NCBI GenBank assembly: GCA_018265615.1
Contig: JABLYX010000025.1
Location: 1 to 59,742, forward strand
Length of the DNA: 59,742 nucleotides
From: Lentisphaeria bacterium
GTDB taxonomy: Bacteria > Verrucomicrobiota > Lentisphaeria > Victivallales > Victivallaceae
Direction: 5' to 3'
The notes beneath the pieces were generated by a model. It had not been told where the DNA came from. It did no database searches and was given only the letters and a program-made list of their open reading frames with translations. The position numbers and the translations under genes are program-made. Positions 16,367-23,998 of the stretch are shown one piece after another. Every line of letters begins with the position of its first letter. Positions within the stretch are counted from its first letter, which is position 1.

Positions 16367-17104
16367 TCAGTTTTCGATCCACTGGCCGCTTTTATAGTAG
16401 GGCCGGAAAAGCTCTCTGTACATCGCCTTCGATTTTTCGACCGAAACGGTGCGCACGCTGTTGTCGCTCATGAGGTAGTTTGCCGCCTTGCTGTGCCGGG
16501 CGCCGATGCCGCCCCACTGCAGCGTCAGCTGCCCCGGTCTGGTCCAATAGCCGGAGTCAACATCGGCATATTGGGCGTTGATGTACGGGCGGCCTCCGCT
16601 GTTGTGATTCTGCTGCGGCACCGAATCGGCCGTCAGCACGAGGTTCTTCCGGAAATGGTTCAGCACCCAGTTCAGCTTCACCTGCGGGCCGTTGGTGGTG
16701 TCTTTGTACATATAGCCGAAAGTGCGGATGCTGTGTCCGTAGGAGATGTTGTTGGTGTAGGCGCTGCTGCTGGTCTCCGTCGCATCCCATGCGTATGTCT
16801 GCTCGGTCGGGCAGCGGTAGAGCTCCGTGTTGCCGGTATAAAGCTTGTTCAGGATATAGCTCCAGTGCGTATTGCGGTCATTGGCGGCCGGATGCTTGTT
16901 CATCGAGGCCGGCAGGACCCAGCCGTCATGGTCTGAGACGTAGAGGTGGTGGCCGAGGCCGATCTGTCTGAGGTTGTTCTGGCAGGCGGCGCGGTTGCCG
17001 CGTTCCTGTGCTCTGGCCAGCGCGGGGAGCAGCATGGCTGCGAGGACCGCGATGATGGCGACAACTGCGAGCAGTTCGATCAGTGTGAATTTCATTCCGT
17101 TCAT
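16367..17104 (-). CDS. Pseudopilin-type secreted protein with variant H-X9-DN motif
   Basis: 245 aa. MNGMK precedes FTLIELLAVVAIIAVLAAM. At the C-terminus ARHSKAANYLMSDNSV has His nine residues before Asp, but Asn replaces the usual Gly. It is the first gene of the operon leading to EEP and alkaline phosphatase, and its stop lies 11 bp before the next pseudopilin. NNISYGHSIRTFGY matches NNISYGHNMRVFGY in that paralogue. The start at 17104 has AAAGGA upstream; ATG 17095 is a possible alternative. Confidence 0.85.
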   Translation of the reverse strand: MNGMKFTLIELLAVVAIIAVLAAMLLPALARAQERGNRAACQNNLRQIGLGHHLYVSDHDGWVLPASMNKHPAANDRNTHWSYILNKLYTGNTELYRCPTEQTYAWDATETSSSAYTNNISYGHSIRTFGYMYKDTTNGPQVKLNWVLNHFRKNLVLTADSVPQQNHNSGGRPYINAQYADVDSGYWTRPGQLTLQWGGIGARHSKAANYLMSDNSVRTVSVEKSKAMYRELFRPYYKSGQWIEN

Positions 17105-17308
17105 GTCAATCCTTTGGGTTCAGTTGATGACGGGATTCTCAAAGTTCCGTTTTTCCCCGTCACTGTCATAGTATATCCCCGCAGTGTTTGCCTTCGGTTA
17201 GGGAACGGTTTGTTTTTCGAAATAACGGTGGAAAACGGACAATAAGGGTTGCAGTTTCCGCGATAACGGGGTATCGTTACTTCATCAGACAAGGAACCGG
17301 AATCCATC

Positions 17309-17791
17309 ATGAACAGAAAAAAGAAGCGGCTGTTGATTCTCGCCGCGGCGGGCCTCCTGCTGATCGGGACCGCCGCGCTTTCGCCGTACCGGCTGATTAT
17401 TGTGAGCGGCGGATCGATGTCCCCCGCATACCGCAGCGGGCAGCTCCTCCGGGGGAAAAAGCAGATATTCTGCCGGGATATGCCGTTCCGCCGCGGCGAG
17501 GTCGTCCTGTTCCGGCGCGGGAGTGAGAACTGCCTCAAGCGGGTCTACGCGCTGCCGGGCGACGAGGTTGTGATCTTTCGTCTCGACGACGGCTTCAACG
17601 TGCTTGTGCAGGCCGGAGAATATATGCGTTACTACCGGTTGGTCGAGGAGTTGGGCTCTGCCCGGATCGACCGCTTCGAGGTTCCGGAGGGCGAGCTCTT
17701 CCTGCTCGGCGACGCGCCGCAGGTCTCGCTTGACAGCCGTGACTTCGGCCCGGTTCCGCAAAGCTCCGTCGTTGCCCGCATTTCGGAATAA
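17309..17791 (+). CDS. Small S26-family signal peptidase-like protein
   Basis: 160 aa. A basic start and one membrane segment (LLILAAAGLLLIGTAALS) precede the serine box VSGGSMSPAYRSGQ, then KRVYALPGDEV with the general-base Lys, and LGDAPQVSLDSRDFGPV as the last conserved box. It therefore has both catalytic residues of bacterial type I signal peptidases but is shorter than a usual LepB and lacks the large insert. It would act on the outer face of the inner membrane. It starts 204 bp from the divergent pseudopilin/phosphatase operon; whether it processes those products is only a guess. Pseudopilins themselves need prepilin peptidase, not this class. Confidence 0.8.
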   Translation: MNRKKKRLLILAAAGLLLIGTAALSPYRLIIVSGGSMSPAYRSGQLLRGKKQIFCRDMPFRRGEVVLFRRGSENCLKRVYALPGDEVVIFRLDDGFNVLVQAGEYMRYYRLVEELGSARIDRFEVPEGELFLLGDAPQVSLDSRDFGPVPQSSVVARISE

Positions 17792-17824
17792 TCGATTTTT
17801 CCACGTAATTGCTTTCGGAGACTC

Positions 17825-17852
17825 TTGCTTTTCTGTTAATATGAATTATAGT
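17825..17852 (+). promoter_or_regulatory. Candidate promoter of the iclR operon
   Basis: TTGCTT (17825-17830), a 16 bp spacer and TATAGT (17847-17852) lie in an AT-rich 104 bp gap, 43 bp before the iclR start. Confidence 0.45.
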
Positions 17853-17872
17853 TTTATTATATGATTGTTGTA

Positions 17873-17887
17873 TTTCATATTATGAAA
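17873..17887. promoter_or_regulatory. Palindrome TTTCAT-ATT-ATGAAA before iclR
   Basis: Six-base arms at 17873-17878 and 17882-17887 lie just downstream of the promoter candidate and 8 bp before the start codon. The size and symmetry suit an operator for IclR self-repression. No second copy was found to support it. Confidence 0.4.
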
Positions 17888-17895
17888 GAATAAAA

Positions 17896-18636
17896 ATGAT
17901 AAAGGTACTTGACAAAACTTTTGCGATTCTGGAGACGGTCGTTCTGGCGTCGCCGCGTCCGGTGCGGATTTCGGTGCTGGCTGAACGGTTCGGGATCAAC
18001 AACGGGACCTGCGCGCGAATCATCCGGGAGCTGGCGGATGCGGGATACCTGATCCAGGTTTCACGGCAGGAGGGATACGCCGCGGGGCCGCGGGCGCTGG
18101 CGTTCGCGAACGCGGTCAGCTACAGGCCCGCGCTGCTTGAGGCGGCGCGCCCGGTCGTGGACGGGACGGCCCGGGAATTCGCCGCCTCCGTGCTGCTGGC
18201 CGAGCGGCAGGGGGAACTGCGCTACATCCTTTACCACCGGAACGAGTCGCCGCGCCTTGCGATACGCCTGACGGAGCTGTCGTTCCGCGATCTCTACGAC
18301 ACGGCGACCGGCCTTGTGCTCGCGGCGTTCGCGCCGGCGGAGGAGCTGCCGGCGTATACGGTTCCGGACAGCCGGGGGCTGCTGAAGCCGGGGATCGGCG
18401 TCCGCCCCCAGCTCGAGGCGATCCGGCGCGAAGGGCGCGCGGTGTTTGCGGATCCCGGCCGCGGGCAGGGAATCGCGGCGTTCCCGGTCTTCCGCAACGG
18501 GGTGTTCGCCGCGGTGCTCGGCGGGTCGATCCCGTTCGATGAGTATGCGGAACGGGGGGAGGCGTTCGTCGAGGGCCTCTCCCGCGCCGCTTCGGATATC
18601 GGCAAAGCTGTTTCAATCATCAATACGGCAGGTTAG
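17896..18636 (+). CDS. IclR-family transcriptional regulator
   Basis: 246 aa. The N-terminal winged helix reads VLDKTFAILETVVLASPRPVRISVLAERFGINNGTCARIIRELADAGYL (shown here only as a landmark region, residues ~4-52). The C-terminal IclR ligand domain contains LRYILYHRNESP, YDTATGLVLAAF and AAFPVFRNGVFAAVLGGS. It probably senses a sugar acid or related metabolite. Its stop overlaps the ribosome site of the SDR gene, and SDR, glycosidase and dehydratase genes follow without gaps, so it is the local operon's regulator. Confidence 0.88.
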   Translation: MIKVLDKTFAILETVVLASPRPVRISVLAERFGINNGTCARIIRELADAGYLIQVSRQEGYAAGPRALAFANAVSYRPALLEAARPVVDGTAREFAASVLLAERQGELRYILYHRNESPRLAIRLTELSFRDLYDTATGLVLAAFAPAEELPAYTVPDSRGLLKPGIGVRPQLEAIRREGRAVFADPGRGQGIAAFPVFRNGVFAAVLGGSIPFDEYAERGEAFVEGLSRAASDIGKAVSIINTAG

Positions 18637-18640
18637 GAAC

Positions 18641-19384
18641 ATGGATTCAATCGCAGGGAAGTGCGCCCTCGTCACGGGCGCGTCGCAGGGGCTCGGCCGC
18701 GTGATCGCCATCGAACTCGCAAAGCTCGGCTGCCGGGTCGTCGTCAATTACGCGAATAACTCCGCGAATGCGGAGGCGGTGAAGCGGGAGCTCGAAGCGC
18801 TCGGCGCGGATGTCCGCATTGCGCGCTGTGACGTCGGCGACGAGGCGGCGGTCAATGAGATGTTCCGCTCGCTCGGCGCCGTCGATATTCTGGTCAACAA
18901 TGCGCGGCTCGATCCGTGGCGGCGGACCGCCGAGATGAGCGAGGGCGAGTGGTTCGACCGCGTGATGCGGGTCAACCTGAAGGGGGCGTTTCTTATGTCA
19001 CAGGCGTTTTTCGGGCAGGCGAAACCGCGCGGTTGGGGGCGGATCGTGAACATTTCGAGCGTCCGCAGCTTTCGCCCCGCCGAACCGGACATGATCGCCT
19101 ACAGCATCTCGAAGCTCGGCATGCATGCGCTGACCCGTGCCTGCGCGGAGAACGGTGCGCCGTACGGCATCACGGCGAACACCGTCGCCCCCGGCATGGT
19201 CATGACCGAGAATATTGCGAAACGGCTGACGAAGGAGAAATACGCCGAGGAGTCCGCCGCGATTCCGCTCAACCGCGGCGCAAGCTGTGAAGAGATCGCC
19301 GACGCGGTGATTTTTCCGCTCCGCAACGGCTATGTCACGGGTGAGACCATCAACATCAACGGCGGTATGTATTACGCGCCTTAA
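18641..19384 (+). CDS. Short-chain dehydrogenase/reductase
   Basis: 247 aa from ATG 18641, four bases after the iclR stop, with AGGA upstream. Classical SDR features: TGASQGLGR cofactor loop near residue 12, CDVGD, ILVNNAR, NISSVRS with the catalytic Ser, YSISK with Tyr and Lys near residue 155, and the NGGMYY end. The family oxidises sugar alcohols or uronates or reduces keto-acids with NAD(P). The cofactor loop with Tyr-Ala-Asn-Asn after the second strand may favour NADP. Context suggests a step in sugar or sugar-acid catabolism with the dehydratase two genes downstream. A longer in-frame start upstream would lie inside iclR and is rejected. Confidence 0.88.
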   Translation: MDSIAGKCALVTGASQGLGRVIAIELAKLGCRVVVNYANNSANAEAVKRELEALGADVRIARCDVGDEAAVNEMFRSLGAVDILVNNARLDPWRRTAEMSEGEWFDRVMRVNLKGAFLMSQAFFGQAKPRGWGRIVNISSVRSFRPAEPDMIAYSISKLGMHALTRACAENGAPYGITANTVAPGMVMTENIAKRLTKEKYAEESAAIPLNRGASCEEIADAVIFPLRNGYVTGETININGGMYYAP

Positions 19385-19402
19385 TCAAAGGGAGAAGGTA
19401 TC

Positions 19403-20827
19403 ATGAACGGTTTGACACGTATCGGCGCCGTGGCGCCGGTCCATGCCCGCGAAGTGCGCAACTCTGTCTGGGGGCTCGGCTTTGAAAAGCTCGACCGCGA
19501 TGTTTTCGACCCCGAAAAGGCATATGACAAGGTCGCCGCGCTCGGCGTCCGATGGATCCGGATCCAGTCCGGCTGGGCGCGTACGGAACGGGCGGAGCGG
19601 GTCTATGATTTCGCATGGCTCGATTCGATCGTCGACAACCTCGTTTCACGCGGGCTCGAGCCGTGGATCTGCCTCTGTTACGGGAACGGCGTCTACGATG
19701 AAGCCGCCGCCGAGGTGTTCGGCGCGGTCGGCTGCCCGCCGATCCATACGGAGAAACAGCGGCGGGCGTGGCACGATTATGTCGTTGCGACCGTCGCGCG
19801 TTACCGGGGGCGCGTCTCCCGCTTCGAAATCTGGAACGAGCCCGACGGGCGGTGGTGCTGGAAACACGGCGCGAACGGCGCGGAGCTCGGTGAATTCACG
19901 AAAGCCACCGCCGCGGCGATCCGGGAGGGAAATCCCGAAGCCGAGGTGATCGGCGGCGTCATCTGCCGCTATGACATGCAGTGGCTGACCGATATGCTCG
20001 AAACCGGCGCTGCGGGCTCTCTTGACGCATTCAGCTATCACGGCTACACCCCCCGCGAGCGGACAAGCCTGGCGAATTTTGAACGGCTCGCCGCCCTCGT
20101 CCGGCGCTACAATCCGCAGATTGCCTTCATCCAGGGTGAGACCGGCACGCAATCGCGCGAAGGCGGCGCGGGCGCGTTGCGCGAGGGAGCGTGGACGCCG
20201 GAGCGGCAGGCGAAGTTTCTCGCCCGCATCCTGCTGACCCATTTCACGCTGGGCGTCGAAATCAACTCTTACTTCTCCTGCCTCGACATGATTGAAGCGC
20301 TGAACGGCAGAGTCGGCGACCGGGGCAGTTATCTCGACTACGGCTTCTTCGGCGTCCTGGGCGCGGAATTCGACGCGGAGGGGCGGTCGACCGGGGAGTA
20401 TGCGCCGAAGCCCTCGTACCGGACGCTGCAGACGCTCGCCGCGATCTTCCGCGAAGAGTGCGCGGTCGAACCGCTGCCGTTCCGGTTCCTGCCCAAACTG
20501 TATTCGCCCCGCATCATGCGTGACGATGACTCCGGAGAGGAACTGTTCACATACGGCTTCCGCAAGCCCGGCGGGGCCGGGTTCGTCTACTGGAATCCGG
20601 TTGAGCTCCTGACGACGGCGGGATACGAGTCGACCGTTTCAGTGGAGATCGCCGGGGTCGAGGGCGACCCGGTGCTGGTCGACCTGCTGGACGGCGAAGT
20701 CTATGCACTGCCGCCGGACATGATGGAGACGGCCGGTAAAGGGCAGAGACAGTTCCTCCACCTGCCGGTCCGGGATTACCCGTTGCTGCTGGCGTTCGGA
20801 AACTTCACCGGGGAGGTTGAAAAATGA
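19403..20827 (+). CDS. Clan GH-A glycoside hydrolase-like protein (GH39/GH5-like)
   Basis: 474 aa without signal peptide. RFEIWNEPDGRW holds the acid/base Glu146 after Asn, and IQGETGTQ holds a nucleophile candidate Glu246, the expected spacing for a clan-A TIM barrel. The N-terminal part GVRWIRIQSGWARTERAERVYDF fits the first strands of the GH39/GH42-like barrel. A small beta domain follows after residue ~380 (VSVEIAGVEGDPVLVDLLDG). It should act on imported oligosaccharides in the cytoplasm. Family assignment within clan A is not settled. Its stop overlaps the start of the dehydratase gene (ATGA). Confidence 0.7.
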   Translation: MNGLTRIGAVAPVHAREVRNSVWGLGFEKLDRDVFDPEKAYDKVAALGVRWIRIQSGWARTERAERVYDFAWLDSIVDNLVSRGLEPWICLCYGNGVYDEAAAEVFGAVGCPPIHTEKQRRAWHDYVVATVARYRGRVSRFEIWNEPDGRWCWKHGANGAELGEFTKATAAAIREGNPEAEVIGGVICRYDMQWLTDMLETGAAGSLDAFSYHGYTPRERTSLANFERLAALVRRYNPQIAFIQGETGTQSREGGAGALREGAWTPERQAKFLARILLTHFTLGVEINSYFSCLDMIEALNGRVGDRGSYLDYGFFGVLGAEFDAEGRSTGEYAPKPSYRTLQTLAAIFREECAVEPLPFRFLPKLYSPRIMRDDDSGEELFTYGFRKPGGAGFVYWNPVELLTTAGYESTVSVEIAGVEGDPVLVDLLDGEVYALPPDMMETAGKGQRQFLHLPVRDYPLLLAFGNFTGEVEK

Positions 20828-21999
20828 AGATCACAAAACTCAAGACTTTTATCTGTAACTGTTTCCGCACAAACTGGGTGTTCGTGAAAATCGAAACGGA
20901 CGCCGGGATTCACGGATGGGGCGAAGCGACGCTCGAATACCGCGAGCCGACCGTCGTCGCTGCGATGCACGATCTCGAGAACTGGCTCATCGGCAAGGAT
21001 CCGCACAATATCGAGGCGTTCCGGCACGACTGCTACCGTGACGCCTACTGGCGCGGCGGACCGGTCCTGATGAGCGCGCTCGCGGGCATCGAGACGGCGC
21101 TCTGGGATATCAAGGGCAAGGCGCTCGGCGTTCCCGTCTGCCAGCTGCTCGGCGGCAGGGTGCGCGATTCGGTTCCGATCTATGTGAACGGCTGGTTCGC
21201 TCCCGCGAAGACGCCGGACGAGTTTGCCGCGAAGGCCGAAGAGGTCAGGCGCAACCGGTTCCTCGGCTGCAAGTGGGACCCGTTCGGCAAAGCGTGGCAG
21301 CAGATCGGCAGGCGTGAACTCGATTCCGCGATGGAGTGTGTGCGCAAAGTCTCCGAAGCCGTCGGCGAGGATGTGCTTCTGCTGATCGAAGGGCATGGCC
21401 GCTTCGACATCCCGACCGCCGTGAAGATCGGGCGGCGGCTCGAGGAGTTCGACATTTACTGGTTCGAGGAGCCGCTCCCCCCGGACGACCTCGCCGGCAT
21501 GCGCGAGGTCAAGGAACGTGTGCGTGTCTCGCTCGCCGCGGGCGAACGGCTTTACAACCGTTACGAGTACCGGCAGTTCTTCGACCTGAACTGCTCGGAT
21601 TATATCCAGCCGGATATTTCACATGCGGGCGGCATTTTTGAGATGCGGCTGCTCGGCGCCGAGGCGGAGGCGCGCCATATCGGCTTCTGCCCGCACAATC
21701 CGTCCGGCCCGGTTGCGAACGCCGCGACGCTGCAGCTCGCCGCCTGTGTGCCGAATTTTGTGATCCTCGAAATGATGATGACCGACGTCCCGTTCCGGGC
21801 GGAGGTGTGCGACGAGGATCTCGTTGTGCGCGATGGAAAGATGGTCATCCCGGAGCGTCCCGGAATCGGCATCGACCTTGACGAAGCCGAGCTTCTGAAG
21901 CATCCGTACGTGCGTACCGAGCTGCGCCACTATCGCGGCGACCTGACGAACATCCGCCCCCCCGACGCCGTGAAATATTACCGGATGGAGCGGGAGTGA
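20824..21999 (+). CDS. Enolase-superfamily sugar acid dehydratase (galactonate dehydratase-like)
   Basis: 391 aa. Mandelate racemase/muconate lactonising fold: an N-terminal capping domain with IHGWGEATLEYREPTV, then GCKWDPFG carrying the active-site Lys region, metal ligands in LLIEGHGRFD, FEEPLPPDD and AGERLYNRYEYRQ, and HNPSGPVANAATLQLAA with the catalytic His. This pattern is closest to D-galactonate dehydratase/RspA relatives. It would convert an aldonic acid to 2-keto-3-deoxy acid. Kinase and aldolase for that product are not in this operon. Substrate assignment needs the usual active-site comparison and stays open. Confidence 0.8.
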   Translation: MKITKLKTFICNCFRTNWVFVKIETDAGIHGWGEATLEYREPTVVAAMHDLENWLIGKDPHNIEAFRHDCYRDAYWRGGPVLMSALAGIETALWDIKGKALGVPVCQLLGGRVRDSVPIYVNGWFAPAKTPDEFAAKAEEVRRNRFLGCKWDPFGKAWQQIGRRELDSAMECVRKVSEAVGEDVLLLIEGHGRFDIPTAVKIGRRLEEFDIYWFEEPLPPDDLAGMREVKERVRVSLAAGERLYNRYEYRQFFDLNCSDYIQPDISHAGGIFEMRLLGAEAEARHIGFCPHNPSGPVANAATLQLAACVPNFVILEMMMTDVPFRAEVCDEDLVVRDGKMVIPERPGIGIDLDEAELLKHPYVRTELRHYRGDLTNIRPPDAVKYYRMERE

Positions 22000-22000
22000 C

Positions 22001-22029
22001 TTGCATTCCGGCTCCGGCCTGCTTATATT
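22001..22029 (+). promoter_or_regulatory. Candidate promoter for ppk2
   Basis: TTGCAT (22001-22006), a 17 bp spacer and TATATT (22024-22029), 37 bp before the ppk2 start. It would separate ppk2 from the sugar operon that ends 2 bp upstream. Confidence 0.6.
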
Positions 22030-22066
22030 ACCGTAAACGTGTAAAACAGCGGAGGAGACCGGAATC

Positions 22067-22954
22067 ATGGATTTTCGCAGGGAGTTTCTGGTGAAGCCCG
22101 GAGAAAAGGTCAGGCTCGACAGGATCGATCCGGACAAGACCTTCGGCGTCGACAGGAATGAGGAGACGCTGAAGGAGACCGCCGCGAACAGCGCCGAGCT
22201 TGCGGAGCTCCAGTACAAGCTCTACTCGGAGGGGAGGCGTTCTCTGCTCATCGTGCTGCAGGGGATGGATGCCGCCGGAAAGGATGGCGTCATCAATCAT
22301 GTGCTTGCCCCGCTGAATCCCCAGGGATGCCGGGCGCAGTCGTTCAAGACGCCGAGTTCGCTTGAGCTTGCGCATGATTTTCTGTGGCGTGTGCATGCCG
22401 TCGCTCCGAAAAAAGGGGAGATCGTGATCTTCAACCGCTCTCATTACGAGGATGTGCTGATCCAGCGGGTGCACAACATGGTTCCGGAATCCGTCTGGCG
22501 TGAGCGCTACGAGCTCATCAACGATTTTGAAAAGCTGCTCGTGAAGAGCGGCACGGCGATTGTGAAATTCTATCTGCACATCAGCCCGGAGGAGCAGCTC
22601 GAACGCTTCAAAGACCGCCTTGATGATCCGGAGCGGCAGTGGAAGATCAGCAGCGCCGACTATACCGAGCGCAAGCTCTGGCCGGAGTACCGGAAGGCGT
22701 TTGAGGAGGTGTTTGAACGCTGCTCCGCCGAAAAGGCGCCGTGGTACATCATTCCGGCGAATAAGAAATATTTCCGGAATTACGCGGTTTCACGGATTCT
22801 GATCGACACGCTCCGGGAGATGAAGCTCGAGATGCCGCCGGTGTCGGTCGATATCGAGGCCGTGCGTTCGGAATATGCGAATGCAAAGCAGTGGGAAAAA
22901 GAGGGCCTCGGACCGGACGGAGCTCCGGAAAAAAAGGAAAATAAGAATCAATAA
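22067..22954 (+). CDS. Polyphosphate kinase 2 family protein
   Basis: 295 aa with a GGAGGAGACC ribosome site. Walker A is GMDAAGKDGV near residue 66, followed by NPQGCRAQSFKTPS, the lid/Walker B block FNRSHYEDVLIQRVH near residue 125 and LDDPERQWKIS. This is the compact PPK2 fold that transfers phosphate from polyphosphate to nucleotides; its length and short N-terminus fit class I or III forms that make NDP or NTP. It acts in the cytoplasm. It stands alone with its own promoter, next to the two unknown anchored proteins. Confidence 0.9.
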   Translation: MDFRREFLVKPGEKVRLDRIDPDKTFGVDRNEETLKETAANSAELAELQYKLYSEGRRSLLIVLQGMDAAGKDGVINHVLAPLNPQGCRAQSFKTPSSLELAHDFLWRVHAVAPKKGEIVIFNRSHYEDVLIQRVHNMVPESVWRERYELINDFEKLLVKSGTAIVKFYLHISPEEQLERFKDRLDDPERQWKISSADYTERKLWPEYRKAFEEVFERCSAEKAPWYIIPANKKYFRNYAVSRILIDTLREMKLEMPPVSVDIEAVRSEYANAKQWEKEGLGPDGAPEKKENKNQ

Positions 22955-22993
22955 CGGATTCTTCGGGCAATTATTGTAAAAAAATATGAAAAA

Positions 22994-23020
22994 AGCGGCA
23001 AAACAATTTGCTTTTTCCGA
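22994..23020. terminator. A/T-rich hairpin after ppk2
   Basis: AAAAAGC and GCTTTTT-type arms lie ~40-65 bp after the ppk2 stop with T residues in the 3' arm. It may be a weak terminator. Confidence 0.35.
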
Positions 23021-23095
23021 GAAGTGATTATAGCTTAACTGGTGAGAGACGTCTGGTAACTGGTACCTTGCATAACCAAAACAAAGGGGAAAAGT

Positions 23096-23848
23096 ATGCA
23101 TATTGTATATATCGCGGCGATGATTCTGGCATTGATCGGTATGATTGTCTGCAGCAAGAAGCAGAAGACGAATCCGGCGATGCAGCCGGTGGCGTTCGTT
23201 CTGTTTGTCGTTGTGGTGATCAGTGCGGGGCTTCTGCTCAATGAGATGAATGTTTTCGGCACACGTGACGGTCTTCTCGAGAACGAGATGAAGTTCTACG
23301 CCTCGCAGGGTACCAAGACCGGCGATTTCCTGAAGAGCACACAGCCCGGCAAGAAGGTCCTTCTCGTCGCGGATCCCGGATTCGAGAAGAACGAGAACGT
23401 GAAGAAGCTTGCGAATGCGCTGCAGGACGGTTACGGCGGTGAGGTCGTGGTCGACACGGTTCAGCTCCCGGGCAACCAGGAAGAGGCGCCGATGCCGCTT
23501 TATATGATGATGAAAGCGAAGGATTTCGACGCGATGGTCGAAAAGCACCCGGATGTGGGCGTGATCGTCACGACGGTCGGCCTGCCGCAGGATGCGAACA
23601 ACCTGAAGTTCATGAAGCTGCCCGCCGACAAGCGCCCGGCGCTGTTCCTGATGGGCCTGCCCTCCGGTCCGGTCCCGGGCATCATGCCGGCTCTGCAGAG
23701 CGGCATCATTGTCGGGCTGGTCATTTCGAATCCGGATGCGAAATATGATGTGGCCGCCCCGTCGGATCCGATGAAGGCGTTCGATATCCGTTATGTCCTG
23801 GTCACGAAAGAAAATGCGGAACAGTACAAAGGGAACTTTTCGAACTGA
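23096..23848 (+). CDS. Membrane-anchored protein of unknown function, paralogue 1
   Basis: 250 aa with AAAGGGG upstream. Two membrane segments: residues ~2-20 (IVYIAAMILALIGMIVC) and ~31-50 (VAFVLFVVVVISAGLLL), linked by KKQKTN. The soluble part looks like a Rossmann or periplasmic-binding half (KKVLLVADPGF, GGEVVVDTVQLP, VGVIVTTVGLPQD, LFLMGLPSGPVPGI, FDIRYVLVTKENAEQY). It is clearly homologous to the next gene, sharing LLENEMxFYASQG and LxLGLPSGPxPG. I do not recognise the family. Topology puts the soluble part after the second segment. A terminator separates the two paralogues. Confidence 0.75.
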   Translation: MHIVYIAAMILALIGMIVCSKKQKTNPAMQPVAFVLFVVVVISAGLLLNEMNVFGTRDGLLENEMKFYASQGTKTGDFLKSTQPGKKVLLVADPGFEKNENVKKLANALQDGYGGEVVVDTVQLPGNQEEAPMPLYMMMKAKDFDAMVEKHPDVGVIVTTVGLPQDANNLKFMKLPADKRPALFLMGLPSGPVPGIMPALQSGIIVGLVISNPDAKYDVAAPSDPMKAFDIRYVLVTKENAEQYKGNFSN

Positions 23849-23877
23849 GTTCTGTTCCCCGCATTAAAAGCAGAGAG

Positions 23878-23919
23878 ACACCACCGGATAGCGTAACAGC
23901 ACTGTCGGGTGGTGTTTTT
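23878..23919 (+). terminator. Intrinsic terminator between the two paralogues
   Basis: ACACCACC (23878-23885) pairs with GGTGGTGT (23908-23915), followed by TTTTT. It lies 30 bp after the stop of the first paralogue. Confidence 0.8.
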
Positions 23920-23998
23920 GCTTCGCGACAGGGAAACAGGGCGGGCGGATAAAGTGTGATATCACCGGAACTATAAACAGGGGAAACAAGGAATTCAG

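Noticed and set aside
17155..17185. Pho box before the phosphatase operon
   Set aside because: CTGTCAT is present once, but the second half does not match and the orientation is against the operon. Not enough for a feature.
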